Of a DNA stretch of 64,000 nt, positions 1 to 8,621 are shown one piece after another. Within the stretch, counting starts at the first letter, position 1, and each line of letters starts with the position of its first letter. Origin of the DNA: Alphaproteobacteria bacterium (lineage in GTDB: Bacteria; Pseudomonadota; Alphaproteobacteria; Bin65); NCBI GenBank assembly GCA_022819985.1, contig JAJEGH010000016.1, positions 62,001 through 126,000 of the forward strand. The letters are read 5' to 3'. The position numbers were made by a program, and so were the translations under genes. The notes under the pieces were generated by a model, which saw only the letters and a program-made list of their open reading frames with translations, made no database searches and was not told the DNA's origin.

Positions 1-248
1 TCAACGTCACCAAGGCGCGCCACATGCTGAACGCCTATCGCGCGGTGCGGCCCTTCTCGGCGGCGGAACTGGCGGCGATCCCGGTGCTGCTGCGCGGCGG
101 TGCATTGCGCTTCCTGCTGACCCGGCTGCACGACTGGCTGTTCCACCCGGAAGGCGCGCTGGTGACGCCGCACAACCCGCTGGAATACCACCGCAAGCTG
201 CGCTTCCATCAGGGCGTCAAACGGCCCGGCGAACTGGGGCTGGAGTGA
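1..248 (+). CDS. thrB: Homoserine kinase (type II, ThrB), C-terminal end
   Basis: The gene enters from the left edge; the reading frame is open from base 3 and ends at 248. The visible tail of about 81 residues ([19 protein letters not shown], then [13 protein letters not shown] and [12 protein letters not shown]) matches the C-terminus of the alphaproteobacterial homoserine kinase ThrB, an APH-fold enzyme that phosphorylates homoserine in threonine synthesis. The gene directly downstream, 28 bases away, is rnhA; thrB-rnhA is a common alphaproteobacterial order and supports the call. The catalytic core lies outside the window, so activity cannot be judged. Confidence 0.85.
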   Translation, partial: NVTKARHMLNAYRAVRPFSAAELAAIPVLLRGGALRFLLTRLHDWLFHPEGALVTPHNPLEYHRKLRFHQGVKRPGELGLE

Positions 249-276
249 CGCAGGACAGCGAGGAAGGGCCTACGGG

Positions 277-1224
277 ATGACGGAAACGATGGCCGGCGGC
301 CGGGCCGAGGCGCGGCCCGAACTCTATACCGACGGCGCGTGCAGCGGTAATCCGGGGCCGGGCGGCTGGGGCGTGCTGATCCGGCGCGGGCCGGAGGAGG
401 AGACCCGCTGCGGCGGCGCGGCGGAGACGACCAACAACCGCATGGAATTGCAGGCCGCCATCGAGGCGCTGAAGGCGGTGCCGGAGGGCGGCGCGGCGAC
501 GCTCCATACCGACAGCAGCTACGTCAAGGACGGCATCACGCGCTGGATCGCCGGGTGGAAGGCCGGCGGCTGGCTGACGGCGGCGCGCAAGCCGGTCAAG
601 AACCGCGACCTGTGGCAGGAACTGGACGCGCTGCACGGCGCCCGGCGCATCGACTGGCGCTGGGTGAAGGGCCATGCCGGCGATCCCGGCAACGAGCGGG
701 CCGACGAGCTGGCCCGGCAAGGCATGGCGCCCTTCCTGCCGGAAGACATGCGGCAAGCCGCGGTACAGAATCCCCCGGCCGGCATGCAGCGCATCATTCC
801 CATGCTCAACTATGCCGACGCGCCGGCGGCGATCGATTTTCTCGTGCGCGCCTTCGGCTTCCGCGAGCGCCAGGTCTACCCCATGAAGGACGGGCGGATC
901 GGCCATGCCGAACTGGCATTGGGCCCTGGCGGGCCGGGCGGCAATGTCGTGATGCTGGCAAGCGTGTTCCCGGAGATGGGCCAGGTCGCGCCGGCGCAGG
1001 CGGGCGGGCATTACAGCCAGGTCTTCTGCTATGTCGACGATGTCGACGCGCACCACGCGCAGGCGCAGGCCGCCGGCGCGCGCATCACGGCCGAACCGGA
1101 AGACCAGTTCTACGGCGAGCGCCACTACCGCGCCGAAGACCCGGAAGGCCACCGCTGGATCTTCGGCCAGCGCGTCCGCGAGGTGCCGGAAGCGGAGATC
1201 CGGGCGGCGATGGAAGGGATGTAG
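277..1224 (+). CDS. rnhA: Ribonuclease HI fused to a VOC/glyoxalase-like domain
   Basis: Residues 14-155 are a complete RNase HI, which cleaves RNA in RNA-DNA hybrids. The acidic catalytic set is visible: D19 in [18 protein letters not shown]57 in [14 protein letters not shown]79 in [11 protein letters not shown] and D143 in GNERADELA, with H133 in VKGHAG. Ordinary RNase HI proteins end near residue 150. Here the frame continues without a stop into residues 172-315, a vicinal-oxygen-chelate (PhnB/glyoxalase-like) domain that starts at [19 protein letters not shown] and ends with [16 protein letters not shown], including plausible metal ligands in IGHAEL and EDPEG. The role of the second domain is unknown. 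The two halves may act separately, or a lost stop codon may have joined two genes. The gene follows thrB. Confidence 0.88.
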   Translation: MTETMAGGRAEARPELYTDGACSGNPGPGGWGVLIRRGPEEETRCGGAAETTNNRMELQAAIEALKAVPEGGAATLHTDSSYVKDGITRWIAGWKAGGWLTAARKPVKNRDLWQELDALHGARRIDWRWVKGHAGDPGNERADELARQGMAPFLPEDMRQAAVQNPPAGMQRIIPMLNYADAPAAIDFLVRAFGFRERQVYPMKDGRIGHAELALGPGGPGGNVVMLASVFPEMGQVAPAQAGGHYSQVFCYVDDVDAHHAQAQAAGARITAEPEDQFYGERHYRAEDPEGHRWIFGQRVREVPEAEIRAAMEGM

Positions 1225-1275
1225 CGGCGCCGGTCTGCCGGGCGGTACGACGAGGAAATTCGGAAAGCGATTTCA

Positions 1276-2517
1276 ATGCCGGAACTGCAAAGCGCCTTCG
1301 GGCTGGTCGTTCTGTTCGGGCTGGCCTGGGCGGTCGGCACGCGGCGGCGCGACGCCTGGCGGGTGGCGCTGGCCGGGATCGGCCTCCAGGTCGCGCTCGC
1401 GCTCATCCTGCTCAAGGTGCCGCTGATCGCCGATGGCGTGGCCTCCCTCAGCCATGTCGTGGCCGTCATGGAACGGGCGACGCGCGCGGGCACCAGCATG
1501 GTCTTCGGCTATATCGGCGGCGGGCCGCTGCCGTTTACCGAGAGCCGGCCCGGCGCCGCGTTCGTTTTCGCATTTCAGGCCCTGCCCATCGTTATCGTGA
1601 CCAGCGCGCTGACCGCGCTGCTGACCCACTGGCGCATCCTGCCCTGGATCGTGAAGGCGATCGGCACCGTGCTGGAGCGCGGCTTCCGCATCGGCGGCGC
1701 GCTGGGGCTGGCGAGCGCCGCCAACATCTTCGTCGGCATGGTCGAAGCGCCGCTCTTCATCCGCCCCTACCTCAAGGATTTCAGCCGCAGCGAACTATTC
1801 GTCGTCATGACCGTCGGCATGGCGACGATCGCCGGCACCGTCTTCGTGCTCTATGCCGGCATCCTGGCGCCGGTGCTGCCTAACGCCGCCGGCCAGATCC
1901 TGGTCGCCTCGGTGATCAGCGCGCCCGCCGCCATCGCCATCGCCCTGCTGATGGTGCCGGCGGACGGGCCGGCGGCGGCGAGCGGCAGGCTGCCGCCGCG
2001 CGAGACTGCGAGCGCCATGGAGGCGCTGGTCGTCGGCGCGCGCCAGGGCCTCAACATGCTGTTCCTCATCATCGCCCTGCTGATCGTGATGATCGCCCTG
2101 GTCCATCTGGCGAACGGCCTGCTCGACCTGCTGCCCAACGTCGCCGGCGAGGCGATCACCCTGCAGAAGATCCTGGGCCTCGTCATGGCGCCGATCTGCT
2201 GGCTGATGGGGATTCCCTGGGCGGAATGCTGGGACGCCGGCCAGCTCATGGCGACCAAGGTCGTGCTCAACGAGCTGGTCGCCTATCTCGATCTCGCCCG
2301 GCTGCCCGAGGGCACGCTGAGCGACCGCAGCCGGCTGATTCTGGTCTACGCCATGTGCGGCTTCGCCAATCTCGGCGGGCTCGGGATCATGGTCGGCGGG
2401 TTGACCGTGCTGATGCCCGAACGGCGCGCCGAGATCCTCGCGCTGTCCTGGAAGAGCCTGGCCGCCGGCGTGCTCGCGACCAGTGCCACCGGCTGCGTGA
2501 TCGGCATTCTCGGCTGA
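1276..2517 (+). CDS. Concentrative nucleoside transporter (CNT/NupC family)
   Basis: The 413-residue hydrophobic protein has the CNT/NupC layout: an N-terminal membrane segment (FGLVVLFGLAWAVG), the conserved region GYIGGGPLPF near residues 78-87, NIFVGMVEAPLFIRPYL near 151-167 and the C-terminal FANLGGLGIMVGGL. Family members import nucleosides across the inner membrane with Na+ or H+; substrate cannot be read from sequence. The length is normal for the family. It is followed on the same strand, after 24 bases, by an MFS transporter, so the two may be co-transcribed. The ATG start is the first start consistent with the family's N-terminus. Confidence 0.88.
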   Translation: MPELQSAFGLVVLFGLAWAVGTRRRDAWRVALAGIGLQVALALILLKVPLIADGVASLSHVVAVMERATRAGTSMVFGYIGGGPLPFTESRPGAAFVFAFQALPIVIVTSALTALLTHWRILPWIVKAIGTVLERGFRIGGALGLASAANIFVGMVEAPLFIRPYLKDFSRSELFVVMTVGMATIAGTVFVLYAGILAPVLPNAAGQILVASVISAPAAIAIALLMVPADGPAAASGRLPPRETASAMEALVVGARQGLNMLFLIIALLIVMIALVHLANGLLDLLPNVAGEAITLQKILGLVMAPICWLMGIPWAECWDAGQLMATKVVLNELVAYLDLARLPEGTLSDRSRLILVYAMCGFANLGGLGIMVGGLTVLMPERRAEILALSWKSLAAGVLATSATGCVIGILG

Positions 2518-2541
2518 CGCCGCCTGCGTTCGGCCGGACAC

Positions 2542-3969
2542 TTGCATCCGTCTCCCGACAGCCTGTCTCTCCGCCGCTACGGCGGCGCCCTGATTCTGGT
2601 CTGCGCGGGCGTCTGGCTCCACGCCGCCGACAGCCTGCTCGTCGCCACCATGCTGCCGGCGCTGGTCGCGGAGATCGGCGGCGAGGCGCTGATCGGCTGG
2701 ACCGTCTCGCTCTACGAGATCGGCACCATCCTGACCGGCGCCGCGAGCGGTTTGCTGGCGGCCCGGTATGGCGTGCGCCTGCCGATGGCCGTTGCCGCCG
2801 CCGCGTTCGCCGCCGAATGCGCGATCAGCGCCCTGGCCCCGACGATGTGGGTGGTTCTGGCGGGGCGCCTACTGCAGGGCCTTGGCGGCGGCGGCCTCAT
2901 GGCCCTCGCCTTCGTCGCGACGAGCGTCCTGTTCCCCAGGCCGTTGGTTCCCCGGGCCATCGCGGCGGTTTCGGCGCTCTGGGGCGTCTCGGCCTTTCTC
3001 GGCCCGCTGATCGGCGGCCTGTTCGTCGAATATGCGGATTGGCGCGGCGGATTCTGGTTTTTCGGCGCGAAGGCGGTCGCGCTGTCGCTCTGGATCGGCT
3101 TCGGCGCCGGGCTCGGCCGGCAGCCGCTGCCGGACCCGGCGCGAAACACCGTATTCTCGTCGCGCCTGCTCCTGCTGGCTGCCGGCGTCGTGCTGATCGC
3201 CTATGGCGGTGTCGAAGTCGGACCGCTGCGCACCGCGTCGTGCGTACTGGCCGGCATCGCCGCCCTCATCGCCTTTCTGGTCCTGGACGCGCGCGGCGGC
3301 GGGAGCCGGCTGCTCCCGCGCCGGTCCTTCGATCCAACCGCGCCGGTCGGATCGGGCCTGGTCATGATCTTCTGCCTGGCCATCGCCACGATCGCGGTCA
3401 CCGCCTACGGCCCGCTTTTCATCGTCCTGCTGCATGGCGCCCCGGCGCTGGTCGCGGGCTACATCGTCGCCTGCGCGTCCATCGGATGGACGATCGCCGC
3501 GCTCCTCGTCGCGGTCTCGGCCGAACGGCACGACCGGACGCTGATCGGCGCGGGCATGCTGGTCGTGACGGCAAGCATACCCGGCTTCCTCTACAGCGTG
3601 CCCAACGGCCCGGTCTGGCTGATTGCGGCGTTCTCCGCCCTGCAGGGGGCCGGGTTCGGCATGGCGTGGGCCTTCGTCCTGCGCCGGATGACGGCTCTGG
3701 CGCCGGCGGACGATACCGAGCGGGTTGCCAGCGCCCTGCCGACCGTTCAACGGCTGGGCTACGCGGTCGGCGCCGCCTATGCCGGGATTGTCGCCAACGC
3801 CGCCGGGTTTGCCGACGGTGCGGACAAGGCCGGTATTGCCGAGGCGGCACGGGCGGTCTTCGCCGCCGCCCTGCCGTTCGCCGCGATCGGCCTGGCCGCG
3901 ACCGCCCGGTTCATTTACTCCGGGACCGCAGGGCGCTGGCCCGACAGGAAATCCGATGCGGACGGGTGA
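2542..3969 (+). CDS. MFS transporter (DHA2-like multidrug type)
   Basis: The 475-residue protein starts at a TTG codon; no ATG lies upstream in frame before the preceding gene. It has about 12-14 hydrophobic segments and MFS signatures: a DSLLVATMLPAL segment in the first helix, a weak motif A (ASGLLAARYGVRLP) after the second helix, and GRLLQGLGGGGLMALAF, the drug-exporter helix-4 signature. This suggests proton-driven export of small hydrophobic compounds from the inner membrane. The C-terminal half is less conserved than the first. It lies 24 bases after the nucleoside transporter gene. The substrate is unknown. Confidence 0.82.
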   Translation: MHPSPDSLSLRRYGGALILVCAGVWLHAADSLLVATMLPALVAEIGGEALIGWTVSLYEIGTILTGAASGLLAARYGVRLPMAVAAAAFAAECAISALAPTMWVVLAGRLLQGLGGGGLMALAFVATSVLFPRPLVPRAIAAVSALWGVSAFLGPLIGGLFVEYADWRGGFWFFGAKAVALSLWIGFGAGLGRQPLPDPARNTVFSSRLLLLAAGVVLIAYGGVEVGPLRTASCVLAGIAALIAFLVLDARGGGSRLLPRRSFDPTAPVGSGLVMIFCLAIATIAVTAYGPLFIVLLHGAPALVAGYIVACASIGWTIAALLVAVSAERHDRTLIGAGMLVVTASIPGFLYSVPNGPVWLIAAFSALQGAGFGMAWAFVLRRMTALAPADDTERVASALPTVQRLGYAVGAAYAGIVANAAGFADGADKAGIAEAARAVFAAALPFAAIGLAATARFIYSGTAGRWPDRKSDADG

Positions 3970-4163
3970 CGTTCCTCCGGCCGCCGGCTGCCCTGCTCCA
4001 CGCGAAGGGCGGACGACGGCAGCCATGCCGGTAGCCGGGGTTCCACCGGCTGCGTGACTGGCGCTCTGGGGTAGGGGCGTCGGCACGGCAGACCGCAGCC
4101 GGTTGCCAGCCTTGCGCCAATAATGCGAAGCTGCCCCGGCAACGCATATTCGGGAGGAACACG

Positions 4164-5147
4164 ATGATCCGCTTCCATACACTCTGCACCGCGGCGCTCG
4201 GTGCCGTGGTCGCTACCGGCTTCGGCGCCGGCACGGCCAGCGCCGAGAAGATGACCTACCTGTTCCCGGCGCCGCCGATCCTGCCGTCGTTCGGGCCGCA
4301 GCAGCTGGCGAAACAGCGCGGCTATTTCAAGGCGGCCGGGCTGGAGGTCGCCTTCGCCACCGCCAAGGGCGGCGTCGATGTCGCCAAGCAGGTCGGCGTC
4401 GGCAACGCCGAGATGGGGGGCGGTCTGGCCGACAGCCCGATCATCGTGCGCGCCCAGGGCATCCCGGTGCGCTCGGTCGTCGCCTTCGGCGGCCGCGGCT
4501 TCATGCAGCTCGTGGTGCGCGAGGATTCCGGCATCACGACGCCGGCCGGCCTAAAGGGCAAGAATGTCTCCGTCATGTCGTACCAGGACACGACCTACTA
4601 CGCCCTGCGCGGCATGCTGGCGGCGACCGGCCTCAAGGTGCAGGATATCAACGCCATGGCGGTCGGCCCGCGCGCCGTGCCCGGCATGGTGATTCAGGGC
4701 AAGGCGGTCGGCTGCGCCTGCGTGCCGGACTGGATCCCGCCGATCCTCGCCGCCAAGGTAAAAATCCGGATCATCAAGTCCGAGGACTATTTCCCGCACA
4801 TGGCCCAGGCCTCGCTGGCCTCGGACAAGCTGATCGCTGCGAAGCCGGCGCTGATCAGGAAATTCGTCGGCGCCGTGCTCAAGGGCATGAAGGACATCAT
4901 GGACGACCCGGCCGGCGCGGCGAAGGATTTCGCCAAGGCGGCGCCCATGTGGAAGGGCAAGGAGGGTTATGTCACGGCGGTGTTCAAATACTTCGCCGAC
5001 CTCGTCTATCCCGGCCAGAAGGTGCTCGGCGAGATCGACGCGAAACGGCTGGCCAAGCTGCAGGAGTTTTACGTCGCGCAGGGCATCGTGCGGAAGAAAG
5101 TGCCGCTCGGCGAGCTCTACACGAACCAGTTCGTGACGGGGAAATAG
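4164..5147 (+). CDS. ABC transporter substrate-binding protein (NMT1/TauT/SsuA-like), orphan
   Basis: The first 27 residues form a signal peptide ending TASA before EKMTYLF, so the product is periplasmic. The mature part (about 300 residues) has the NitT/TauT/SsuA type-2 periplasmic-binding fold: an early GPQQLAKQRGYFKAAGLEV block, then GVGNAEMGGGLADSPIIVRAQGIP, and GLKGKNVSVMS before the second lobe. Such proteins deliver sulfonates, nitrate, pyrimidine precursors or similar small organics to an ABC importer. No permease or ATPase gene lies nearby, so the partner must be elsewhere. A strong ribosome-binding site, GGGAGGA, sits seven bases before the ATG. The ligand is unknown. Confidence 0.85.
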   Translation: MIRFHTLCTAALGAVVATGFGAGTASAEKMTYLFPAPPILPSFGPQQLAKQRGYFKAAGLEVAFATAKGGVDVAKQVGVGNAEMGGGLADSPIIVRAQGIPVRSVVAFGGRGFMQLVVREDSGITTPAGLKGKNVSVMSYQDTTYYALRGMLAATGLKVQDINAMAVGPRAVPGMVIQGKAVGCACVPDWIPPILAAKVKIRIIKSEDYFPHMAQASLASDKLIAAKPALIRKFVGAVLKGMKDIMDDPAGAAKDFAKAAPMWKGKEGYVTAVFKYFADLVYPGQKVLGEIDAKRLAKLQEFYVAQGIVRKKVPLGELYTNQFVTGK

Positions 5148-5183
5148 CGCAACGGAGCTGGCGCGAGGGGGGATAGCGCAAGG

Positions 5184-5217
5184 CCGGGCGGAACGGGCCG
5201 GTTCGGCCCCCGCCCGG
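5184..5217. terminator. Nested hairpin between convergent genes, probable bidirectional terminator
   Basis: CCGGGCGG at 5184-5191 pairs perfectly with CCGCCCGG at 5210-5217. Inside it GGGCCG (5195-5200) pairs with CGGCCC (5204-5209) around a three-base loop, leaving only a three-base bulge. It lies in the 100-base gap between the convergent binding-protein and AEC carrier genes, so it can act for both strands. No long T-run follows, so termination is inferred from position and stem stability. Confidence 0.5.
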
Positions 5218-5247
5218 ACAGCCCGTCACGGTCGCCCTCCCCGGCGG

Positions 5248-6180
5248 TCACAGGAGTTCCGTCGCCAGCCAGAGCCAAAGCGGCAGGGTCGCGACGCTTA
5301 CCGCAGTCTGGGTGGCTACCATGGCCGCCGCCGCCTTCGCGTCGCCGCGCAGTTGGCGGACGAGGGCATGAGCCGATACCGGGCAGGGCGCCGCGGCGTA
5401 GACCAGCAGGGCGGTGGCGTAGGTACCGCCGACGTCCAGCAATTCCAGAGCGACCAGCACGAAGCCGGGCAGCAGCAACAGCTTGACCGCGACGGAAGCC
5501 GCCATCGCGCGCCGCCCGGACGTTGCGGCGTCGAAGGCCAGGCCCGCGCCGGCCGCCAGCAGCCCGAGCGGCAGCGCCGCCCGGCCCAGGCTCTGCAGAA
5601 TGTCTTCGGCCGGGCCGGGGATTCCGGTGTCGGCGACGTTGATCGCGAGGCCCAGGGCAATGGCGATCACAATCGGGTTGAGCAAGGTCTCGCGCACGAC
5701 CGGCCCCAAGGCGCTCGTCGCCGTGTCCTTGCCGCCCCGCGTACGCACCAGCGCGACCGCGCCGATCAGCCCGGTCAGCGGCACGAAAACGGCCAGGGAA
5801 AGCGCAAAGGCGGACAGGCCGACATCGTCGAACAGGGCGACGACGATCGCCAGCGCCGGATAAGCGTTGCCGCGCAGGCTGCATTGCACCAGCGCGCCGT
5901 AAGCGCCCGGCTTCGGCGCCACGGCCCGGCGGACCGCATGCATCGACGCGGCGGCGGCCAGCACGCCCGCGGCGGCCGCAACCGTGGCGTCCAGCACCGG
6001 CAGTTCGTCCAGGTTCGCCCCCGCCAGGCCGTGCACCAGCAGACAGGGCAGCAGGACGAAATAGGTCAGCCGGTCGAGGCCGGACCAGAAGGCTTCGGGC
6101 GCGAATGCCGCCCGGCGCAGCGCCCAACCGAACACCATCAGCACGACGACGGGAGCGAGCGCGGCGACGATGTCGGACAA
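5248..6180 (-). CDS. AEC family transporter (auxin efflux carrier-like)
   Basis: The 310-residue protein has ten or so hydrophobic segments and the AEC/PIN-like pattern: an opening helix with VVVLMVFGWALRR, then LDRLTYFVLLPCLLVHGLA, a central NPIVIAIALGLAIN, and a C-terminal ATALLVYAAAPCPVSAHALV. Bacterial AEC proteins export or exchange organic acids or amino acids across the inner membrane; the substrate here is unknown. It is the last gene of a minus-strand series rpsT, marR, ruvX, AEC, with 23 bases between ruvX and this gene. Confidence 0.85.
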   Translation of the reverse strand: MSDIVAALAPVVVLMVFGWALRRAAFAPEAFWSGLDRLTYFVLLPCLLVHGLAGANLDELPVLDATVAAAAGVLAAAASMHAVRRAVAPKPGAYGALVQCSLRGNAYPALAIVVALFDDVGLSAFALSLAVFVPLTGLIGAVALVRTRGGKDTATSALGPVVRETLLNPIVIAIALGLAINVADTGIPGPAEDILQSLGRAALPLGLLAAGAGLAFDAATSGRRAMAASVAVKLLLLPGFVLVALELLDVGGTYATALLVYAAAPCPVSAHALVRQLRGDAKAAAAMVATQTAVSVATLPLWLWLATELL

Positions 6181-6203
6181 GGGGCTGCTCCGCCGCCGCG
6201 TCG

Positions 6204-6752
6204 TCAGGCCGGACGGTCCGGCGGCGGGCCGGCCGGCCGCACGGCTCCCGAAGCATCCCGGGGCGCATCCCGGGGCGCATCCCGGGGGGCATCCCGGAGC
6301 GCGTCCAGCGCCCCCTGGAGAATCCAGGCCGCCGCCGCCTTATCGACCACCTCGGCGCGGCGCTTGCGCGTCATGTCCGCCTCACCGATCAGCAACCGCT
6401 CGACGGCCGCGGTCGACAGCCGCTCGTCCCAGAAGGCGTAGGGCAGCGCGATTCGCCCGTCCAGGTTGCGGGCGAACTGCCGGACCGACTGGCAGCGCCG
6501 CCCTTCGGCGCCGTCCATGTTGACCGGCAGGCCGTAGACCAGGGCGGCCGCGCCGCGACCGGCGATCTGCGCCGCAATGGCCGCGGCGTCGGCGGCGAAC
6601 TTCCTGCGGTGCACAGTGACCAGCGGCGATGCGATGGTGCGGGTGCGGTCGGAAATGGCGAGGCCGACGGTTTTTGCGCCGACATCCAGGCCCATCGCCG
6701 GCGCATCGGGCGGCAGACGTTCCGGCAGGTCGAAAAGATCGATTTCCGGCAT
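6204..6752 (-). CDS. ruvX: Putative pre-16S rRNA nuclease / Holliday junction resolvase-like protein (RuvX/YqgF)
   Basis: An RNase H-fold protein of 182 residues. The first catalytic aspartate is D23 in GLDVGAKTVGLAISD, followed by the conserved VYGLPVNMDGAEGRR segment, WDERLSTAAVE near residues 108-118 and a final DKAAAAWILQGAL helix. In E. coli YqgF is required for 16S rRNA 5' maturation. Family members are about 140-160 residues; the extra C-terminus here is a low-complexity tail whose core is encoded by four 12-bp repeats reading DAPR. The tail lies beyond the catalytic domain. The gene is downstream of marR on the same strand. Confidence 0.9.
   Translation of the reverse strand: MPEIDLFDLPERLPPDAPAMGLDVGAKTVGLAISDRTRTIASPLVTVHRRKFAADAAAIAAQIAGRGAAALVYGLPVNMDGAEGRRCQSVRQFARNLDGRIALPYAFWDERLSTAAVERLLIGEADMTRKRRAEVVDKAAAAWILQGALDALRDAPRDAPRDAPRDASGAVRPAGPPPDRPA
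6253..6300. repeat. Four 12-bp tandem repeats in the ruvX C-terminus
   Basis: The unit gcatcccggggc occurs four times without gaps, with one or two substitutions in the last copy. On the coding strand each copy adds Arg-Asp-Ala-Pro. Because the unit is a multiple of three, copy-number changes alter tail length without shifting the frame. Confidence 0.9.
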
Positions 6753-6873
6753 GGCTCGGGCGGGCGGCGGCTGAAAGCGGCAGGCCCGACTCTAGCCCGG
6801 AGGCGCCGCCATTGTCATGGCCTGCGCGCCGCAGGGCCGGCGGCGCGCCGGAACCGGAAGGGCGTTACCGGAT

Positions 6874-7338
6874 TCAGTCGTCCGCCGGTTTCCGCGTCGC
6901 GTCCACGGTCAGGCGAAGATTGTCCATCAGGACACCCCACTTGAAGCGTCCGAGGGCCTCGACCATGCCGGACTGGGCCTGTTTCCACAGCGGCAGCGCG
7001 GCGTCCAGCGCCTCCAGCCCCTTCCCCGTCGCGCTGACCAGGCGGGCGCGCCGGTCGTCCCCCGGCGCTACCTGCACCAGTCCTGCGCGCTCCAGCGGCT
7101 GCAGGTTGCGGGTCAACGTCGTGCGGTCCATGACCAGCGTTTCGGCCAGCCGGCTCATAGGGATGGGGCCCTTGGAGGCCGCTGCAGCCAGCACCGGCAA
7201 CTGGGTGATCTTCAGGCCGATGGGCTCCAGCACCTGTTCGTAACGCTGGGTCACCACCCGCGTCGCCTGGCGCAGGTTCTGGCAGGTGCAGCTGGAAAGC
7301 AGTTCCAGCGTCGTCCGGTCACCGGATCCATCCGGCAT
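6874..7338 (-). CDS. MarR family transcriptional regulator
   Basis: The 154-residue protein has the MarR winged-helix layout: a dimerisation helix with CQNLRQATRVVTQRYEQVL, then a helix-turn-helix around ISLRLAETLVMDRTTLTR-like sequence (PMSRLAETLVMDRTTLTRN) and the wing APGDDRRARLVSATGKG. The ATG at 7338 is chosen because GGAGG lies five bases before it; an ATG at 7350 and a TTG at 7389 are in frame upstream but lack such a site. Two cysteines close together (SCTCQN) could be a redox sensor as in some MarR proteins; this is inference. A palindrome just upstream suggests autoregulation. The ligand and other targets are unknown. Confidence 0.85.
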   Translation of the reverse strand: MPDGSGDRTTLELLSSCTCQNLRQATRVVTQRYEQVLEPIGLKITQLPVLAAAASKGPIPMSRLAETLVMDRTTLTRNLQPLERAGLVQVAPGDDRRARLVSATGKGLEALDAALPLWKQAQSGMVEALGRFKWGVLMDNLRLTVDATRKPADD

Positions 7339-7362
7339 GAAGGCCTCCATCGGGTCGTGGTC

Positions 7363-7394
7363 GTGCAGTGCAATAGATATGTGTTGCAATGCAC
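7363..7394. promoter_or_regulatory. Palindrome upstream of marR, probable MarR operator
   Basis: GTGCAGTGCAATA (7363-7375) and TGTTGCAATGCAC (7382-7394) form an inverted repeat with 11 of 13 positions matching and a six-base spacer. It lies 25-56 bases upstream of the preferred marR start, where an autoregulatory operator is expected. The core TGCAA-N-TTGCA type spacing fits a dimeric winged-helix regulator. No binding evidence is available from sequence alone. Confidence 0.5.
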
Positions 7395-7547
7395 CAAATT
7401 AAAGGGGTGTTCGCAGGTCGTTGTGCGCCGGCGGGCGGTCCGGTACCCGGGCTCTGCCGCCGCTCCGTTCCCGGACGCCGCCCGTCCCGTGTCCCCTGTC
7501 CGCAGGCATCCCCGCGGGCGTGTCCGCAGGCGGCCCGGCTCGAACGG

Positions 7548-7811
7548 TCAGCCCATCGCCTTGATGCGGGCGTTCAGCCGGCCGATGCGTCGCGCTGCGG
7601 TGTTGCGGTGCAGAACGCCCTTGGTCACGCCGCGCATGATTTCGGGCTGGGCGGATTTGAGCGCGTCGCGTGCGGCGTCCCCGTCGCCGGCGGCGATCGC
7701 CAGTTCGACCTGTTTCAGGAAACTGCGCACCCGGCTGCGTCGGGCGATGTTGATCTGCGTCCTTGCGCCGTTACGGCGGATGCGCTTCCTGGCCGATTTG
7801 TGATGGGCCAT
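7548..7811 (-). CDS. rpsT: 30S ribosomal protein S20
   Basis: The 87-residue basic protein starts [17 protein letters not shown] and contains [14 protein letters not shown] and [21 protein letters not shown], the standard S20 sequence. S20 binds 16S rRNA early in 30S assembly. Its length is normal. A near-consensus promoter lies 75-103 bases upstream. The downstream gene on the same strand is marR, 209 bases away, so the ribosomal gene is probably transcribed mostly alone. Confidence 0.97.
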   Translation of the reverse strand: MAHHKSARKRIRRNGARTQINIARRSRVRSFLKQVELAIAAGDGDAARDALKSAQPEIMRGVTKGVLHRNTAARRIGRLNARIKAMG

Positions 7812-7885
7812 CGTGTCTCTTCGCTACGGTGTACGGTCGGCGTGAAACGCGCGCCGGCCGGAAGCGGCGGCGCGCAGGATGGGCG

Positions 7886-7914
7886 GTATAAAGGCCGTGC
7901 CGCCGAAAGGTCAA
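7886..7914 (-). promoter_or_regulatory. Near-consensus sigma-70 promoter for rpsT
   Basis: On the minus strand TTGACC (7914-7909) is followed after exactly 17 bases by TTATAC (7891-7886). This is an excellent housekeeping promoter and points at rpsT, leaving a leader of roughly 70 bases, a length at which S20 leaders can be involved in translational feedback. Confidence 0.65.
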
Positions 7915-8225
7915 GGCGGGGACCCGTTCCCAATGGCCGCATCCCGCCCCTCGGCGCAGCGGTCGCGGCAGCCGGAACGCCGGGCTTTGCGGCAACCGCT
8001 CGCCCGGCCGGCAAAGGCAGGCCGGGCGCACCCTGTGCGACCGCAGCCGCCCTGTCCGGAGCGGCGGTACCAAAAACAGTTATTTTTTAGAGGCTTAGTA
8101 TTGACGTTGCCGTTCCGATTTGGCAGTCTTTCGCTCCGGTCGGGAACGGTGCCCGGACTGTGGCCGATCTGTTTCGCGACCGTTCCGGAAATCGGCCGCC
8201 GCGATTGGGAGCATCCGCACCTGCC
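7915..8225. other. Intergenic region upstream of ihfB
   Basis: No gene is seen here. The stretch contains one conspicuously AT-rich patch (ttattttttag at 8082-8092) followed by TTGACG at 8101-8106, which could be a -35 element for the plus-strand ihfB gene, but no convincing -10 lies at the right distance. In most alphaproteobacteria cmk and rpsA lie upstream of ihfB; here that position is occupied by the divergent rpsT. Confidence 0.4.
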
Positions 8226-8516
8226 ATGACGAAGTCGGAACTGATCGCACGGTTGGCCGAGCGGCATCCGGATCTGAAGTCGAAAGTCTTCGAGCGCATC
8301 GTCTCGACGGTCTTCGACGAAATCGCCGACGCGCTGGAACGCGGCGACCGTGTGGAGTTGCGCGGCTTCGGCGCGTTCTCGGTCAAAGAGCGGGCGCCGC
8401 GTATCGGGCGCAATCCGCGCACCGGCGCCACCGTTCACGTCGCGCGCAAGCGCGTGCCTTATTTCAAGACCGGCAAGGAACTGCGCGAACGGCTGAACCC
8501 CGAACGGACGGGCTGA
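8226..8516 (+). CDS. ihfB: Integration host factor subunit beta
   Basis: The 96-residue protein [17 protein letters not shown]...[26 protein letters not shown]...[15 protein letters not shown] is a typical IHF-beta: helical N-terminus, the GFGAF and GRNPRTG segments of the DNA-binding arms, and the C-terminal helix. IHF bends DNA as an alpha/beta heterodimer in recombination, replication and transcription. The ATG at 8226 gives the family N-terminus; a longer frame exists upstream but is not conserved. It is followed by lapA as in other alphaproteobacteria. Confidence 0.95.
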   Translation: MTKSELIARLAERHPDLKSKVFERIVSTVFDEIADALERGDRVELRGFGAFSVKERAPRIGRNPRTGATVHVARKRVPYFKTGKELRERLNPERTG

Positions 8517-8621
8517 ACCGGCGGCGGGCCGGCACACCGTTCCGGGCCGGATGGCGCCGGCAGCGGGCCATCGCCGCAGAACGGGCACGGCGCCGCGCCC
8601 CGGCCTTGCAGGAGCACCGGC

